Shown here: piece by piece, positions 18,622-27,574 of the stretch
Layout of the letters: the number at the start of each line of letters is the position of its first letter
How positions within the stretch are numbered: position 1 is the stretch's first letter
Source of the DNA: UBA1952 sp965246855
GTDB lineage: Bacteria > Bacteroidota > Bacteroidia > Chitinophagales > Chitinophagaceae
DNA: 64,000 nt
Direction of reading: 5' to 3'
Assembly (NCBI GenBank): GCA_965246855.1
Contig: CBDFFP010000003.1
Coordinates: 310,001-374,000 of the forward strand
The notes under the pieces: model-generated
Seen by the model: only the letters and a program-made list of their open reading frames with translations
Told to the model about the DNA's origin: nothing
The model's database searches: none
Position numbers and translations under genes: made by a program

Positions 18622-19236
18622 ATGTTTCTCAAACGCCTTTTTGATTTTGTGGTTGCCACAGTGGCTTTCCTGCTCTTGTCGCCGGTGTTTCTGATTCTTG
18701 TGGTGTTCTTGGCGATTGCCAATGACGGCAAGCCGTTTTTCTTCCAAACGCGCCCCGGTCTGCACGAGAAGCTGTTCGGCATCATCAAGTTCAAAACCAT
18801 GAACGACAAGCGGGATGCTGCCGGAAATCTTCTTCCTGATGCTGACCGCCTGACCGCTGTGGGACGCTTCGTGCGTAAAACTTCTTTGGACGAAGTTCCC
18901 CAACTCCTCAACGTTATCAAAGGCGACATGAGCCTTGTGGGGCCGCGCCCGTTATTAGTGCAATACCTGCCGCTGTATAACCAAAGACAACGCCGCCGCC
19001 ACGACGTTCGCCCCGGCATTACCGGCTGGGCGCAGGTGAACGGGCGCAACGCGATTTCCTGGGAACAGAAGTTTGCCTACGATGTCTATTACGTAGAACA
19101 CCGTTCCTTTGCGCTGGACTTTAAAATTCTGTGGATGACCGTGCAGAAAGTTTTTAAGTCGGAAGGCATCAGCTCGGCAACGGCGGCCACAATGGAACCC
19201 TTTACCGGTACCCCTCAAGAGCAAAGCGTATCATGA
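18622..19236 (+). CDS. PglC-like undecaprenyl-phosphate phosphosugar transferase
   Basis: About 204 aa from the ATG at 18622; an upstream ATG at 18577 would add 15 residues that do not fit the family. One N-terminal membrane segment with a Ser-Pro kink (LLLSPVFLILVVF) is followed by FQTRPGLHEKLFGIIKFKTM. The catalytic Asp-Glu pair lies in TSLDEVPQLLNV, followed by GDMSLVGPRP. This is the small monotopic PglC/WcaJ type that moves phospho-sugar to the lipid carrier. It overlaps the next gene by four bases. Confidence 0.9.
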   Translation: MFLKRLFDFVVATVAFLLLSPVFLILVVFLAIANDGKPFFFQTRPGLHEKLFGIIKFKTMNDKRDAAGNLLPDADRLTAVGRFVRKTSLDEVPQLLNVIKGDMSLVGPRPLLVQYLPLYNQRQRRRHDVRPGITGWAQVNGRNAISWEQKFAYDVYYVEHRSFALDFKILWMTVQKVFKSEGISSATAATMEPFTGTPQEQSVS

Positions 19237-19847
19237 TTCTGTTTGGAGCAAGCGGCCACGCCAAAGTGATTCTGGAAATTCTGGAACGATTGGGTCATGA
19301 GCAGTTTACACTTTGGGATGACGCCGTAAAACCACCCCTCTGGAATCTGCCCGTAAGTCTTCCGGATGAAAACCGCCTGACGGAAGGGGAAGAGATGATT
19401 ATCTCCATTGGCATCAACAGCATTCGCAAAAAAGTAGCCGCGCGTTACGAAAATCGCGTTTCCTTTGCAACGGCGCTTCACCCGGCAACGGCGCTTTCCG
19501 GGCGCGCCATTTTCGGAGCGGGAACGGTGTGCATGGCAGGCGTTACCGTAAATGCCGATACGCACATCGGAAAGCACGGCATCCTGAACACCAATGCGTC
19601 TATTGATCACGACTGCCTTATTGGCGACTACGTTCACCTCTCGCCCAACAGCTGCCTTTGCGGGGGCGTAACGGTAGGCGAAGGAACCCATGTCGGTGCA
19701 AGCGCAACGGTGATACCCGGCATCAAAATCGGGCGCTGGTGTACGATAGGTGCGGGTGCAGTCGTTATCCAAGATGTTCCCGACGGCGCAACGGTGGTCG
19801 GCAACCCCGGAAAAATTCTCAAAACCAAAGACATTCTTTCTTTATGA
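19233..19847 (+). CDS. PglD-like UDP-amino-sugar N-acetyltransferase
   Basis: A 204-aa protein. The N-terminal Rossmann-like start (ILFGASGHAKVILEIL) is followed by a left-handed beta-helix of hexapeptide repeats (GAGTVCMAGVTVNADTHIG and onward). The catalytic-type His sits in ASIDHDCLIGDYVH. Its neighbours are PglC-, PglE- and PglF-like genes, which point to acetylation of a UDP-4-amino sugar. It overlaps the next start by four bases. Confidence 0.88.
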   Translation: MILFGASGHAKVILEILERLGHEQFTLWDDAVKPPLWNLPVSLPDENRLTEGEEMIISIGINSIRKKVAARYENRVSFATALHPATALSGRAIFGAGTVCMAGVTVNADTHIGKHGILNTNASIDHDCLIGDYVHLSPNSCLCGGVTVGEGTHVGASATVIPGIKIGRWCTIGAGAVVIQDVPDGATVVGNPGKILKTKDILSL

Positions 19848-20977
19848 ACACTAAAATCTGGCTTTCCTCCCCACACATGGGCGGTACGGAAGAAAAATTT
19901 GTACGCGAAGCCTTCGCCGAAAACTGGATCGCTCCGCTGGGGCCAAATGTGGATGGGATGGAGGAAGATTTGCGCCGGTTTCTGGGCGGGGAAGTGCACG
20001 TAGCGGCACTCAGTTCCGGTACGGCGGCGCTGCATCTGGGGCTGATTTTGCTGGGCGTGCAAGCGGGTGATGAAGTGCTTTGCCAAAGCATGACCTTCTC
20101 CGCTTCGGCCAACCCGATTGCGTATCTCGGCGCAACGCCCGTGTTTGTGGACAGTGAGCGGGACACTTGGAATCTCTCGCCGGAATGGTTGGAGAAAGCG
20201 ATTGAAGACCGGATAGCGAAGGGCAAAAAACCGAAGGCGATTATCGCCGTTCACCTCTACGGAATGCCCGCCAAAATGAAGGAGATTCTGGAGATTTCCC
20301 GGCGCTACGAAATTCCCCTTTTGGAGGATGCTGCCGAGGCGCTTGGCTCGCATATCAACGGGCAGATGTGCGGAACCTTTGGCGACATCGGCATTCTTTC
20401 CTTTAACGGCAACAAAATCATCACCACTTCCGGCGGCGGCGCACTTGTAGCAAAAGATGCGGCACTGGTGGAAAAAGCACGCTTTCTTTCTACCCAGGCC
20501 CGCGACCCAGCACCGCATTACCAGCATTCCCACATTGGCTACAATTACCGGATGAGCAATATCTGCGCCGGCATTGGGCGCGGGCAAATGGAAGTGTTGC
20601 AAAAGCGGGTGGAGCAGCGCCGCGCAGCTTATGACTGGTACCGCGAGCAGTTTGACGACGTGCCGGGATTGCACTTTCAACAAGCACCGGAAGGCTATTT
20701 CAGCAATCACTGGCTCACCGCGCTCACGATTGACGGAAGGGAAAGTGGCTACAACCGCGAGGCGTTGCGACTGAAACTTGGTGAAGACAATATTGAGTCG
20801 CGCCCACTGTGGAAACCGATGCACCTGCAACCTGTTTTTGCGGATGCGCCTTTCTATGGAGATGGCACTTCGGAAGAATTGTTCCGGGATGGATTGTGTT
20901 TGCCAAGCGGCTCCAATATGACAGATACCGAAAGAACCAGGATCTTGGCAGGCTGGGCAAAGATGATGGCACGATAA
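19844..20977 (+). CDS. PglE-like UDP-4-keto-sugar aminotransferase
   Basis: A 377-aa DegT-family PLP enzyme. The correct start is the ATG at 19844 (MNTKIWLSSPHMGGTE); the open frame extends further upstream inside the PglD-like gene, where it is only a shadow. The PLP lysine is K191 in FNGNKIITTSGGG, with ALSSGTAALHLGL and EDAAEALGS as further signatures. The PglD- and PglF-like neighbours make a bacillosamine-type 4-amination the best guess. Confidence 0.9.
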   Translation: MNTKIWLSSPHMGGTEEKFVREAFAENWIAPLGPNVDGMEEDLRRFLGGEVHVAALSSGTAALHLGLILLGVQAGDEVLCQSMTFSASANPIAYLGATPVFVDSERDTWNLSPEWLEKAIEDRIAKGKKPKAIIAVHLYGMPAKMKEILEISRRYEIPLLEDAAEALGSHINGQMCGTFGDIGILSFNGNKIITTSGGGALVAKDAALVEKARFLSTQARDPAPHYQHSHIGYNYRMSNICAGIGRGQMEVLQKRVEQRRAAYDWYREQFDDVPGLHFQQAPEGYFSNHWLTALTIDGRESGYNREALRLKLGEDNIESRPLWKPMHLQPVFADAPFYGDGTSEELFRDGLCLPSGSNMTDTERTRILAGWAKMMAR

Positions 20978-21320
20978 TCAACTGGTTGGAATATCATTTG
21001 CAAACGCAAAAAATTGTTTAACTCTTTCAGCTTACCTGCGTAGATTTTCTTCAGAAGTGCTAACTTTGTAAACTTGAAGTCATTTCACTGCTGTATACCT
21101 TGTTCATGGACGTAACTTTACGGAGCTATTTTGAAGGAGCCAACTTTGTTGCGTTTACAGGAAAGTCGTTTTCCGAACACACAGAAACAAAAGCATTAAA
21201 AATTAGAAACGGGCGCTGTTAGGGCGCTTGTTTTTTACCCCACCTTGTAGGATTTCCTCTTGGATTTCAGTCGGTCTGGTTGCTCGCTTGCCCTTCCCTT
21301 TTATTTTAAAGTACCCTCTT
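20978..21320. other. 343-bp gap with promoter-like boxes before the PglF-like gene
   Basis: TAACTTTG at 21061-21068 matches the TAnnTTTG box. A 38-codon ORF (21106-21222) is present but has no recognisable features. GGGCGC occurs twice as a direct repeat just before 21230. No other gene is seen. The gap suggests the PglF-like gene has its own transcript start. Confidence 0.5.
21061..21068 (+). promoter_or_regulatory. Bacteroidota-type -7 promoter box
   Basis: TAACTTTG is an exact TAnnTTTG match about 250 bp upstream of the PglF-like start. No good -33 TTTG was found at the usual spacing. Confidence 0.4.
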
Positions 21321-24300
21321 ATGCAATATCGCATTCGGATTATGCCCCGGTGGTTCATCTTCTGCCTGGACCTCGTTGTGGTAACCTGCGCAATCATACT
21401 TGCGTACGTGCTTCGCTTCAACTTTGGGTTTCAGGTTCTGAGCTATCCAAACGTGCAGATTTCAGTATTGGTTGTTCTGGTAGGCAATGCAATCGCTTTT
21501 CTGGCCTTCCGAAACCATATTGGCATTATCCGGTACACAGCGATGAGCGATACGCTGCGATTGCTTCAGATAACCACCATCACCAGTGTCGTATTCGGAA
21601 TAGCAGGGCGGCTTATAGGAAGAAGTTTTCATCTTTTTCTTCCGGTTTCTGTAGTTGCCATCAATTTCGCGCTCTCCTTTTTCCTGCTGTTCGGTTATCG
21701 TTTATTGGTTCGGGCTACGCTTCAAAAAAATGCTTACATGAGGGGGAGGGTTCGGTTTGCCAAGAAAGCAGCTATCTATGGGGCTGATCAGGAAGCGATT
21801 GTTGCTGGACAGGTTTTTCGGGACAGTCCACGGCCTGCTTTTCGAATAGTGGCGTTTGTGGATGCTAATAAAGCAAATATGCGCTTGTTGGGAATGCCTG
21901 TTTTGCCGCCCGACGAAAAAGCACTCAAGGCTTTGGTAGCGCAGGAAGTGGACTCTCTCCTGATACCCGATCATCAGTCAGGTGGCAAAGAGCTACGCGA
22001 TTTTCTGGACCTGGCTTTTCGCTGCGGCATCCGCAAAGTACGCAAACTGCCCCCGGTGCAACGCTGGATGGACGGCAAACTGGAAGACGATCAATTAAAA
22101 GAAATCCGTATTGAGGACTTGCTGGAGCGTGCACCCATTCAAATCAATAACAAAAAAATTGCGGATAGTATCACTGGCAAACGGGTCTTGGTGACGGGTG
22201 CCGCAGGCTCTATCGGAAGCGAATTGGTGCGTCAGCTTGCCCGCCTCAAACCCTCCAGTCTTATTCTCGTAGATACCGCAGAATCGCCGCTCCATGAGCT
22301 GATGCTGGAGTTGGAAGACCTGAAACTCACGGATTGTCCCATCTATCCTATGATTGGTGACATTACAGATAGCTCAAGAATAGATTATGTTTTTAATGAA
22401 CATAATCCACAAATGGTTTTTCACGCAGCGGCCTATAAGCACGTGCCGCTCATGGAGGAAAATCCTTCTATTGCTGTTCTCAACAATGTTCTCGGCACGC
22501 GTAACCTGGTAGAACTTTCGGTTGCAAACAATGTGGAAACCTTTGTGCTGGTTTCTACCGACAAAGCCGTAAACCCCACTAATGTGATGGGCGCTTCCAA
22601 ACGAATTGCGGAAATTTATATGCAAAGCTTTGCACAGGAAGCGGCGCGGACGCAAGGAAGAGAAAGAAATACAAAATTCATTACTACGCGCTTCGGAAAC
22701 GTACTTGGCTCCAATGGCTCCGTGATTCCGCGCTTCAAAAACCAGCTTGCTTCTGGTGGCCCGCTTACAGTAACGCACCCCGATATCAACCGCTTTTTCA
22801 TGACCATTGCAGAAGCCTGCCAGCTGGTGATTGAAGCTGGTGTAATGGGTGAAGGTGGAGAAATATTCGTCTTTGACATGGGCGAGCCGGTGAAGATTGT
22901 AGACCTTGCCGAGCGAATGATTCGCCTTTCAGGCAAAGAGCCGGGAAGAGATATTCAAATTACATTCACCGGCCTGCGCCCCGGCGAGAAATTGTATGAG
23001 GAAGTATTGGCAACGTCGGAGGAAACGATGACTACATACAACAAGAAAATTATGATTGCGAAGGTGCGCTCTTACAAGATGGAAGAGATTACACCCCTGA
23101 TAGAAGACCTGATTCACAGCGCGCAACTGCATCATGTAACAGAAACGGTACAGCTTATGAAGCAGATTGTGCCAGAGTTTATAAGCAAGAATTCTCAGTT
23201 TGAAAAACTGGACGTTCTTGCAAAAAAGGCGCGCGCTGCCGATGAGGCGGAAGACCTTCACCCTTCCTTTATAAGTCTGAATCCTTACATGCCTTCCCCG
23301 CAAATTATGCAAACCGTAAGGCCACAGGCAGTTGCCTGGAGAGCGCCTGAAAGGGAGTTGGTTTCTGTAGCGCCGCCGCCCCAAATAAGGGAAGCACCTG
23401 CTTATATTCCACAAGTAAGAAAATACGCAGAAGACATTCCAAAAATTGTTTCCGTACCCATTATAGAAGCGCCTGCACACGAGGAAGAAAGAAATGAGAT
23501 CCCTGCTCCAAAACCTTACGTGCCCGTAGCAGAAGCCCGGAAATCCATAAATACACCCGAAGCGCCCACGCTGGAAGAGTACATTGCATCGCTTGAGGAA
23601 GGCACGGCAGACGTATCTCAGGAGGAGGAAGCTTTCTGGCGTCCGGAATCGCCACTCCTGAAAGCGCGCCCACTGGTAGGAGGCTATGCGCAAACGCAGG
23701 AAGAAATGGCCGAAGAAACCAGCCAACCTGTTGCAGCAGTTACACAAACAAAAGCGCCGGTTGAAGCCAGCCTTCCTGCCCGACAGCCAGAAGCTGTACC
23801 GGAAAAGGCTTTCACAACTCCGTCCACTCCGTTTCTCACAACAGCGGTGAAGCAAGAAGCGATGCCGCCGGTTCCGCCGGTTCCGCCTGTATCGGAAACC
23901 TCAAAAATGCCGGAGGAGGTATATTTCAATGGTTATCAGAATGGCTCCGTTTCCGCCAGAATGAAATTAGAGGAAGCTGTCCGGGAAGATAAACAAACGC
24001 CTGCCGCCCCACCAAACACACCTGCTGTTGAGACGTCTGCTCCTTCGCTGCCGCCGGTTCAGAAACAGCCTGCTATGCCCTTAGAGCGGACACAGTCCGC
24101 CGCTCCTGCGGAAAAGGCAAACCCTGCACCCATGCGGATGGATAATCCTTTTATGCGCATTGAGCGAGACGAATCTCCTTTGCCCGCTCCCGAACCGAAG
24201 CCTGCACCCGTAGAAATGCAGCGTCCCCAAACGCCCTCTGAGACAGAAAAGCCCGCCGAAAAAACCAGTCCGGTTTCTCCGCTCAATCAGTTTGCCCGCG

Positions 24301-24845
24301 ACCAGTGGATGACGCTGCCGGGCGCGTTTGAGGAAGTACCTGCTGCCGCGTCTAACGGACAGCAAGAACCCGTATATCCGCCATTGCCTGCCTTTGGACA
24401 GGACGAAACAGCAATGCCGGAAAGACCCATGCAGGACGCTTTCGCAGCGCATGTGGAAGAACTGGAGCAATCCGCCTTTGAAGAAACGCCACTCTCCGAG
24501 GAACTGACCGAACTTTCTAACTTGGCAGAGTCGCTTTCGCAAGAGGAAGAAGAAGCGAGAACGTCGGATAAAATTGTGGAGAGAGAAGCGGGTATCCCGG
24601 ATGTACGCAGGGAAATGCCACAACCCCAACCGGCGCCTCAAACCATCCGCACCGACGAAATCATAGCCGCAGAAGAGGATGCTTTATCGGAACCCAAACG
24701 GTTTCAGCCGCCGGTTTATCAACCCACAGCTATTCCACCCCGCATGACGCCACTGCCCACTATGCCGGAGCCGCGCCAGCGCCCATCTTATACACCACCC
24801 GTTCGCGAACACCGTTCTACCGGCTGGCCCCGCGGCACCCGATAA
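21321..24845 (+). CDS. PglF/WbpM-like nucleotide-sugar 4,6-dehydratase with a long disordered C-terminal tail
   Basis: About 1174 aa from the ATG at 21321. Residues 1-130 hold four membrane helices. The Rossmann glycine motif is GAAGSIGS (293-300). The catalytic region reads VSTDKAVNPTNVMGASK, with Met423 and Lys427 replacing the usual YxxxK. This fits membrane-bound UDP-GlcNAc 4,6-dehydratases that start bacillosamine-type synthesis. Such enzymes end near 630-650. Here another roughly 525 residues follow, rich in P, E, A and Q with no evident fold (repeated PVPPVPPVSE-like and EEE stretches). The tail is in frame and stop-free, so it is probably expressed. Its function is unknown. Confidence 0.9.
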   Translation: MQYRIRIMPRWFIFCLDLVVVTCAIILAYVLRFNFGFQVLSYPNVQISVLVVLVGNAIAFLAFRNHIGIIRYTAMSDTLRLLQITTITSVVFGIAGRLIGRSFHLFLPVSVVAINFALSFFLLFGYRLLVRATLQKNAYMRGRVRFAKKAAIYGADQEAIVAGQVFRDSPRPAFRIVAFVDANKANMRLLGMPVLPPDEKALKALVAQEVDSLLIPDHQSGGKELRDFLDLAFRCGIRKVRKLPPVQRWMDGKLEDDQLKEIRIEDLLERAPIQINNKKIADSITGKRVLVTGAAGSIGSELVRQLARLKPSSLILVDTAESPLHELMLELEDLKLTDCPIYPMIGDITDSSRIDYVFNEHNPQMVFHAAAYKHVPLMEENPSIAVLNNVLGTRNLVELSVANNVETFVLVSTDKAVNPTNVMGASKRIAEIYMQSFAQEAARTQGRERNTKFITTRFGNVLGSNGSVIPRFKNQLASGGPLTVTHPDINRFFMTIAEACQLVIEAGVMGEGGEIFVFDMGEPVKIVDLAERMIRLSGKEPGRDIQITFTGLRPGEKLYEEVLATSEETMTTYNKKIMIAKVRSYKMEEITPLIEDLIHSAQLHHVTETVQLMKQIVPEFISKNSQFEKLDVLAKKARAADEAEDLHPSFISLNPYMPSPQIMQTVRPQAVAWRAPERELVSVAPPPQIREAPAYIPQVRKYAEDIPKIVSVPIIEAPAHEEERNEIPAPKPYVPVAEARKSINTPEAPTLEEYIASLEEGTADVSQEEEAFWRPESPLLKARPLVGGYAQTQEEMAEETSQPVAAVTQTKAPVEASLPARQPEAVPEKAFTTPSTPFLTTAVKQEAMPPVPPVPPVSETSKMPEEVYFNGYQNGSVSARMKLEEAVREDKQTPAAPPNTPAVETSAPSLPPVQKQPAMPLERTQSAAPAEKANPAPMRMDNPFMRIERDESPLPAPEPKPAPVEMQRPQTPSETEKPAEKTSPVSPLNQFARDQWMTLPGAFEEVPAAASNGQQEPVYPPLPAFGQDETAMPERPMQDAFAAHVEELEQSAFEETPLSEELTELSNLAESLSQEEEEARTSDKIVEREAGIPDVRREMPQPQPAPQTIRTDEIIAAEEDALSEPKRFQPPVYQPTAIPPRMTPLPTMPEPRQRPSYTPPVREHRSTGWPRGTR

Positions 24846-24847
24846 AC

Positions 24848-24881
24848 AAAAAAATCCCGGAAATTTTCCGGGATTTTTTTT
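24848..24881. terminator. Bidirectional terminator between the PglF-like gene and gldD
   Basis: A perfect inverted repeat (ATCCCGGAAA with TTTCCGGGAT) has A-runs on the left and T-runs on the right, so it can end transcription from both convergent genes. It overlaps the gldD stop codon. Confidence 0.85.
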
Positions 24882-25476
24882 AGGGCCTAAACCGCAACGT
24901 CTCCATTAACCGCCCGATATCCTGCCGGATAAAAGCCGCTGCGGGCTTCAGGGAATCGGCATTCGGCGTAGCGTCAAAGTAGAGCGCGCCGCGCAAAAAA
25001 TGACGCACACTGTCCGTGGCCACAAACTGATATGACGAGGCCGCTGCACCGCCCCATTCATACACCAATCCGCTCACGCCATAGGTGTTTTTGTAGGTAT
25101 TGTCCTTCACGTAATCGGCGCGCTTGCTGTGGTAGAAGCTCATAAAGTGCGCGTCTTCCAGCAGCCTTCCGAGGTCTTCTTTTCCCCGAATCACATTGTA
25201 GGAAAGATACACAGTCGCGTTCAGGTCAGGATACACCACGTTCAGCCAAAACCGGTTTTCGGGCCGTTGCTTCACCAGCGCGGTGTCCTGTGAAATGCGC
25301 GCCAAGCGGGCGTACTCAAAAGAATAGGGAAACGCCGGATTTTCAAACGGCTGATAGGCGTGGTGAGTGGGCAAGGAAATGCGCGCATAGCCACGCGGTT
25401 TGGGAACCGGCTCGGCAGGGCGGCAGGAAGAAACACAGAGCGCACCCACCAGAACGGCGAAAGGAAAAAATCTCAC
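24880..25476 (-). CDS. gldD: Gliding motility lipoprotein GldD
   Basis: A 198-aa lipoprotein with signal peptide MRFFPFAVLVGALCVSSC; the lipobox ends at Cys18. The body matches GldD (PKPRGYARISLP, HAYQPFENPAFPYSFEYA, FWLNVVYPDLNATVYLSY, YGVSGLVYEWGG). GldD is needed for gliding and T9SS function in Bacteroidota. Here it stands alone, transcribed towards the polysaccharide locus and divergent from the DUF3467 gene. Its start is the ATG at 25474-25476. Confidence 0.9.
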   Translation of the reverse strand: MRFFPFAVLVGALCVSSCRPAEPVPKPRGYARISLPTHHAYQPFENPAFPYSFEYARLARISQDTALVKQRPENRFWLNVVYPDLNATVYLSYNVIRGKEDLGRLLEDAHFMSFYHSKRADYVKDNTYKNTYGVSGLVYEWGGAAASSYQFVATDSVRHFLRGALYFDATPNADSLKPAAAFIRQDIGRLMETLRFRP

Positions 25477-25531
25477 CCGCGCAAGCTACAATCGCCGCCT
25501 GAATCTTTCCAAAAGGAGCCGCTTTCTTTCC

Positions 25532-25539
25532 TACTTTTG
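25532..25539 (+). promoter_or_regulatory. Promoter -7 box for the DUF3467 gene
   Basis: TACTTTTG matches TAnnTTTG exactly, about 47 bp upstream of the ATG at 25587. A CTTTCC stretch lies near the expected -33 position. Confidence 0.6.
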
Positions 25540-25586
25540 CGACGTACAAAACACACCCTTTCCCCCCAAAAATCCCTTTGCCCGAA

Positions 25587-25907
25587 ATGGAAGAAAACAA
25601 CATGCAGGATCAGCAGCTCAACATTGAACTGACCGAAGAAATTGCCGACGGACTTTACGCCAACCTCGCTATCATCAACCACTCTTTTGCCGAGTTCGTG
25701 ATGGACTTCGTAAACGTGATGCCCAACATCCCGAAGGCCAAAGTGAAGAGCCGCATCGTGATGACGCCGCAGCACGCCAAGCGCCTGATGCTGGCGCTTG
25801 TGGACAACATCAAACGCTACGAAGCCGCCAACGGCCTCATTAAAGAGAATGGCATGATGCCCGCTGATATGCCCGTAACTTTCGGTGGCCCTGCCGGTCA
25901 GGCGTAA
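25587..25907 (+). CDS. DUF3467 family protein
   Basis: A 106-aa protein with LYANLAIINHSFAEFVMDF, PKAKVKSRIVMTPQHAKRL and LVDNIKRYEA, which are DUF3467 signatures common in Bacteroidota. The fold and role of the family are not established. I chose the ATG at 25587 over a TTG three codons upstream. A strong terminator follows directly. Confidence 0.87.
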   Translation: MEENNMQDQQLNIELTEEIADGLYANLAIINHSFAEFVMDFVNVMPNIPKAKVKSRIVMTPQHAKRLMLALVDNIKRYEAANGLIKENGMMPADMPVTFGGPAGQA

Positions 25908-25922
25908 AAAAATTCTTTGCAG

Positions 25923-25966
25923 CCTGTCTTTGCGTTTTTGACAAGAAAGCGCAAAGACAGGTTTTT
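25923..25966 (+). terminator. Rho-independent terminator after the DUF3467 gene
   Basis: A perfect 12-bp stem (CCTGTCTTTGCG with CGCAAAGACAGG) has a 15-nt loop and is followed by TTTTT. It lies inside the over-long open frame in front of guaA, which argues that guaA starts downstream of it. Confidence 0.88.
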
Positions 25967-25994
25967 CATTTTCGCCCTTTTCTTCTCTCTTCTT

Positions 25995-27536
25995 TTGGAC
26001 AAGATTCTCATTCTCGATTTCGGTTCCCAATACACCCAACTCATTGCCCGCGCCGTGCGGGAGCAGCAGGTTTATTGCGAAATTCAGCCCTGCACCAAAG
26101 AAATTATTTACACGCCTTCGCTCAAAGGCATTATCCTTTCCGGCAGCCCGTTTTCCGTAAACGACGAGCGCGCGCCCAAGCCGGACGTGGGCGCAATGGC
26201 GCGGCTGGTTCCCGTACTCGGCGTGTGCTATGGCGCGCAGTTGATTGCACAGCAGGCTGGGGGGCATGTAGGCAAATCGGCGCACCGCGAATATGGCCGC
26301 GCGCACCTGCAAAATCTCCTTTCCAACGTGCCGCTTCTGGCTACCGTTCCCGCGCAGTCGCAGGTGTGGATGAGCCACTCCGATTCTATCCAAAAACTGC
26401 CCGAAGGGTATGAGGTAATTGCCACAACGGAATCCATTCCGGTAGCTGCTTTTCGCGCACCCAAAACGGAAGGGATGAATCCCGTTTACGGCATTCAGTT
26501 TCACCCCGAAGTCACGCATTCCACCGACGGGCGGCAGCTTCTGAAAAACTTTTTGTTTGACGTCTGTGGCGCGCGCGCCGACTGGACGCCCGGCTCCTTC
26601 ATCACCGACACGGTGGAGAACATCCGGCAGCAGGTAGGCGAGTCGGGTAGGGTGGTGATGGCGCTGAGCGGCGGCGTGGACAGCACCGTGGCGGCGACAC
26701 TGGTTCACCGCGCGATTGGTGACCGGCTTTTCTGCATTTTTGTGGACAACGGCCTGCTCCGCAAAGACGAATTTGAAGCGGTTTTGGAAGGCTATCGCCA
26801 CCTCGGACTGAACACCAAAGGCATCAACGCGCAGCAGCGTTTTTACGACGCGCTGGCGGGCGTTTCCGACCCGGAGCGCAAGCGCAAAATCATCGGTGGT
26901 CTGTTCATTGACGTGTTTGATGAGGAAGCGCGCGCGCTTACCGGCATTGATTTTCTGGGGCAGGGAACCATCTACCCGGACGTGATTGAAAGTCTTTCCA
27001 TCCACGGCCCTTCGGCGACGATTAAAAGCCACCACAATGTGGGCGGCCTGCCGGAGAAAATGCACATGCAACTCGTAGAGCCGTTGCGCGCGCTGTTTAA
27101 AGATGAAGTGCGTCGGGTGGGGAAGGAGTTGGGCATCGACGATTTGTTTCTCCAGCGCCACCCTTTTCCGGGGCCGGGTTTGGGCATCCGCATTCTGGGA
27201 GAAGTGACGGCGGAAAAAGCACAGATGTTGCAAGAGGCCGACGCGATTTACATCCAGCATTTGCGCGATGCGGGCTGGTACAACCAAGTGTGGCAGGCGG
27301 GCGCGATTCTCTTACCGGTGCAAAGCGTGGGCGTAATGGGCGACGAGCGTACGTATGAATTCACCATCGCCCTGCGCGCGGTGAGCAGCGTGGACGGCAT
27401 GACGGCGGATTGGGTGCATCTTCCTTACGAACTACTCGGTAAGATTTCCAACGACATCATCAATCGCGTGCGGGGCATTAACCGCGTGGTGTATGACATT
27501 TCCTCCAAGCCGCCTGCGACGATTGAGTGGGAGTAG
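25995..27536 (+). CDS. guaA: GMP synthase (glutamine-hydrolysing)
   Basis: Converts XMP to GMP in purine synthesis. It has about 513 aa from a TTG at 25995 (M/L-DKILILDFGSQYTQLIAR). The frame is open upstream to another TTG at 25917, but that stretch contains the previous gene's terminator. The N-terminal glutaminase has GVCYGAQ (nucleophile Cys) and HPEVTHS. The ATP-pyrophosphatase has LSGGVDST, and the C-terminal dimerisation domain ends DISSKPPATIEWE, the canonical GuaA end. Confidence 0.93.
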   Translation: MDKILILDFGSQYTQLIARAVREQQVYCEIQPCTKEIIYTPSLKGIILSGSPFSVNDERAPKPDVGAMARLVPVLGVCYGAQLIAQQAGGHVGKSAHREYGRAHLQNLLSNVPLLATVPAQSQVWMSHSDSIQKLPEGYEVIATTESIPVAAFRAPKTEGMNPVYGIQFHPEVTHSTDGRQLLKNFLFDVCGARADWTPGSFITDTVENIRQQVGESGRVVMALSGGVDSTVAATLVHRAIGDRLFCIFVDNGLLRKDEFEAVLEGYRHLGLNTKGINAQQRFYDALAGVSDPERKRKIIGGLFIDVFDEEARALTGIDFLGQGTIYPDVIESLSIHGPSATIKSHHNVGGLPEKMHMQLVEPLRALFKDEVRRVGKELGIDDLFLQRHPFPGPGLGIRILGEVTAEKAQMLQEADAIYIQHLRDAGWYNQVWQAGAILLPVQSVGVMGDERTYEFTIALRAVSSVDGMTADWVHLPYELLGKISNDIINRVRGINRVVYDISSKPPATIEWE

Positions 27537-27538
27537 AT

Positions 27539-27573
27539 AATGAATAATGAATAATGAGTAATGAATAATGAGG
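27539..27573 (+). repeat. Five tandem heptamers of the AATGAAT type
   Basis: Immediately after guaA come five 7-bp units: AATGAAT twice, AATGAGT, AATGAAT, AATGAGG. They resemble the heptamer words found in gaps at 46312 and 58469. Confidence 0.85.
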
Positions 27574-27574
27574 C

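Noticed and set aside
21106..21222. 38-codon ORF in the gap before the PglF-like gene
   Set aside because: It has an ATG and no stop, but no recognisable motif and no ribosome-binding or repeat evidence. Chance is the simplest explanation.
25917..25994. Longer N-terminus for GuaA
   Set aside because: The extra 26 codons contain the perfect terminator hairpin of the preceding gene, and the conserved GuaA start is KILILDFGSQ.
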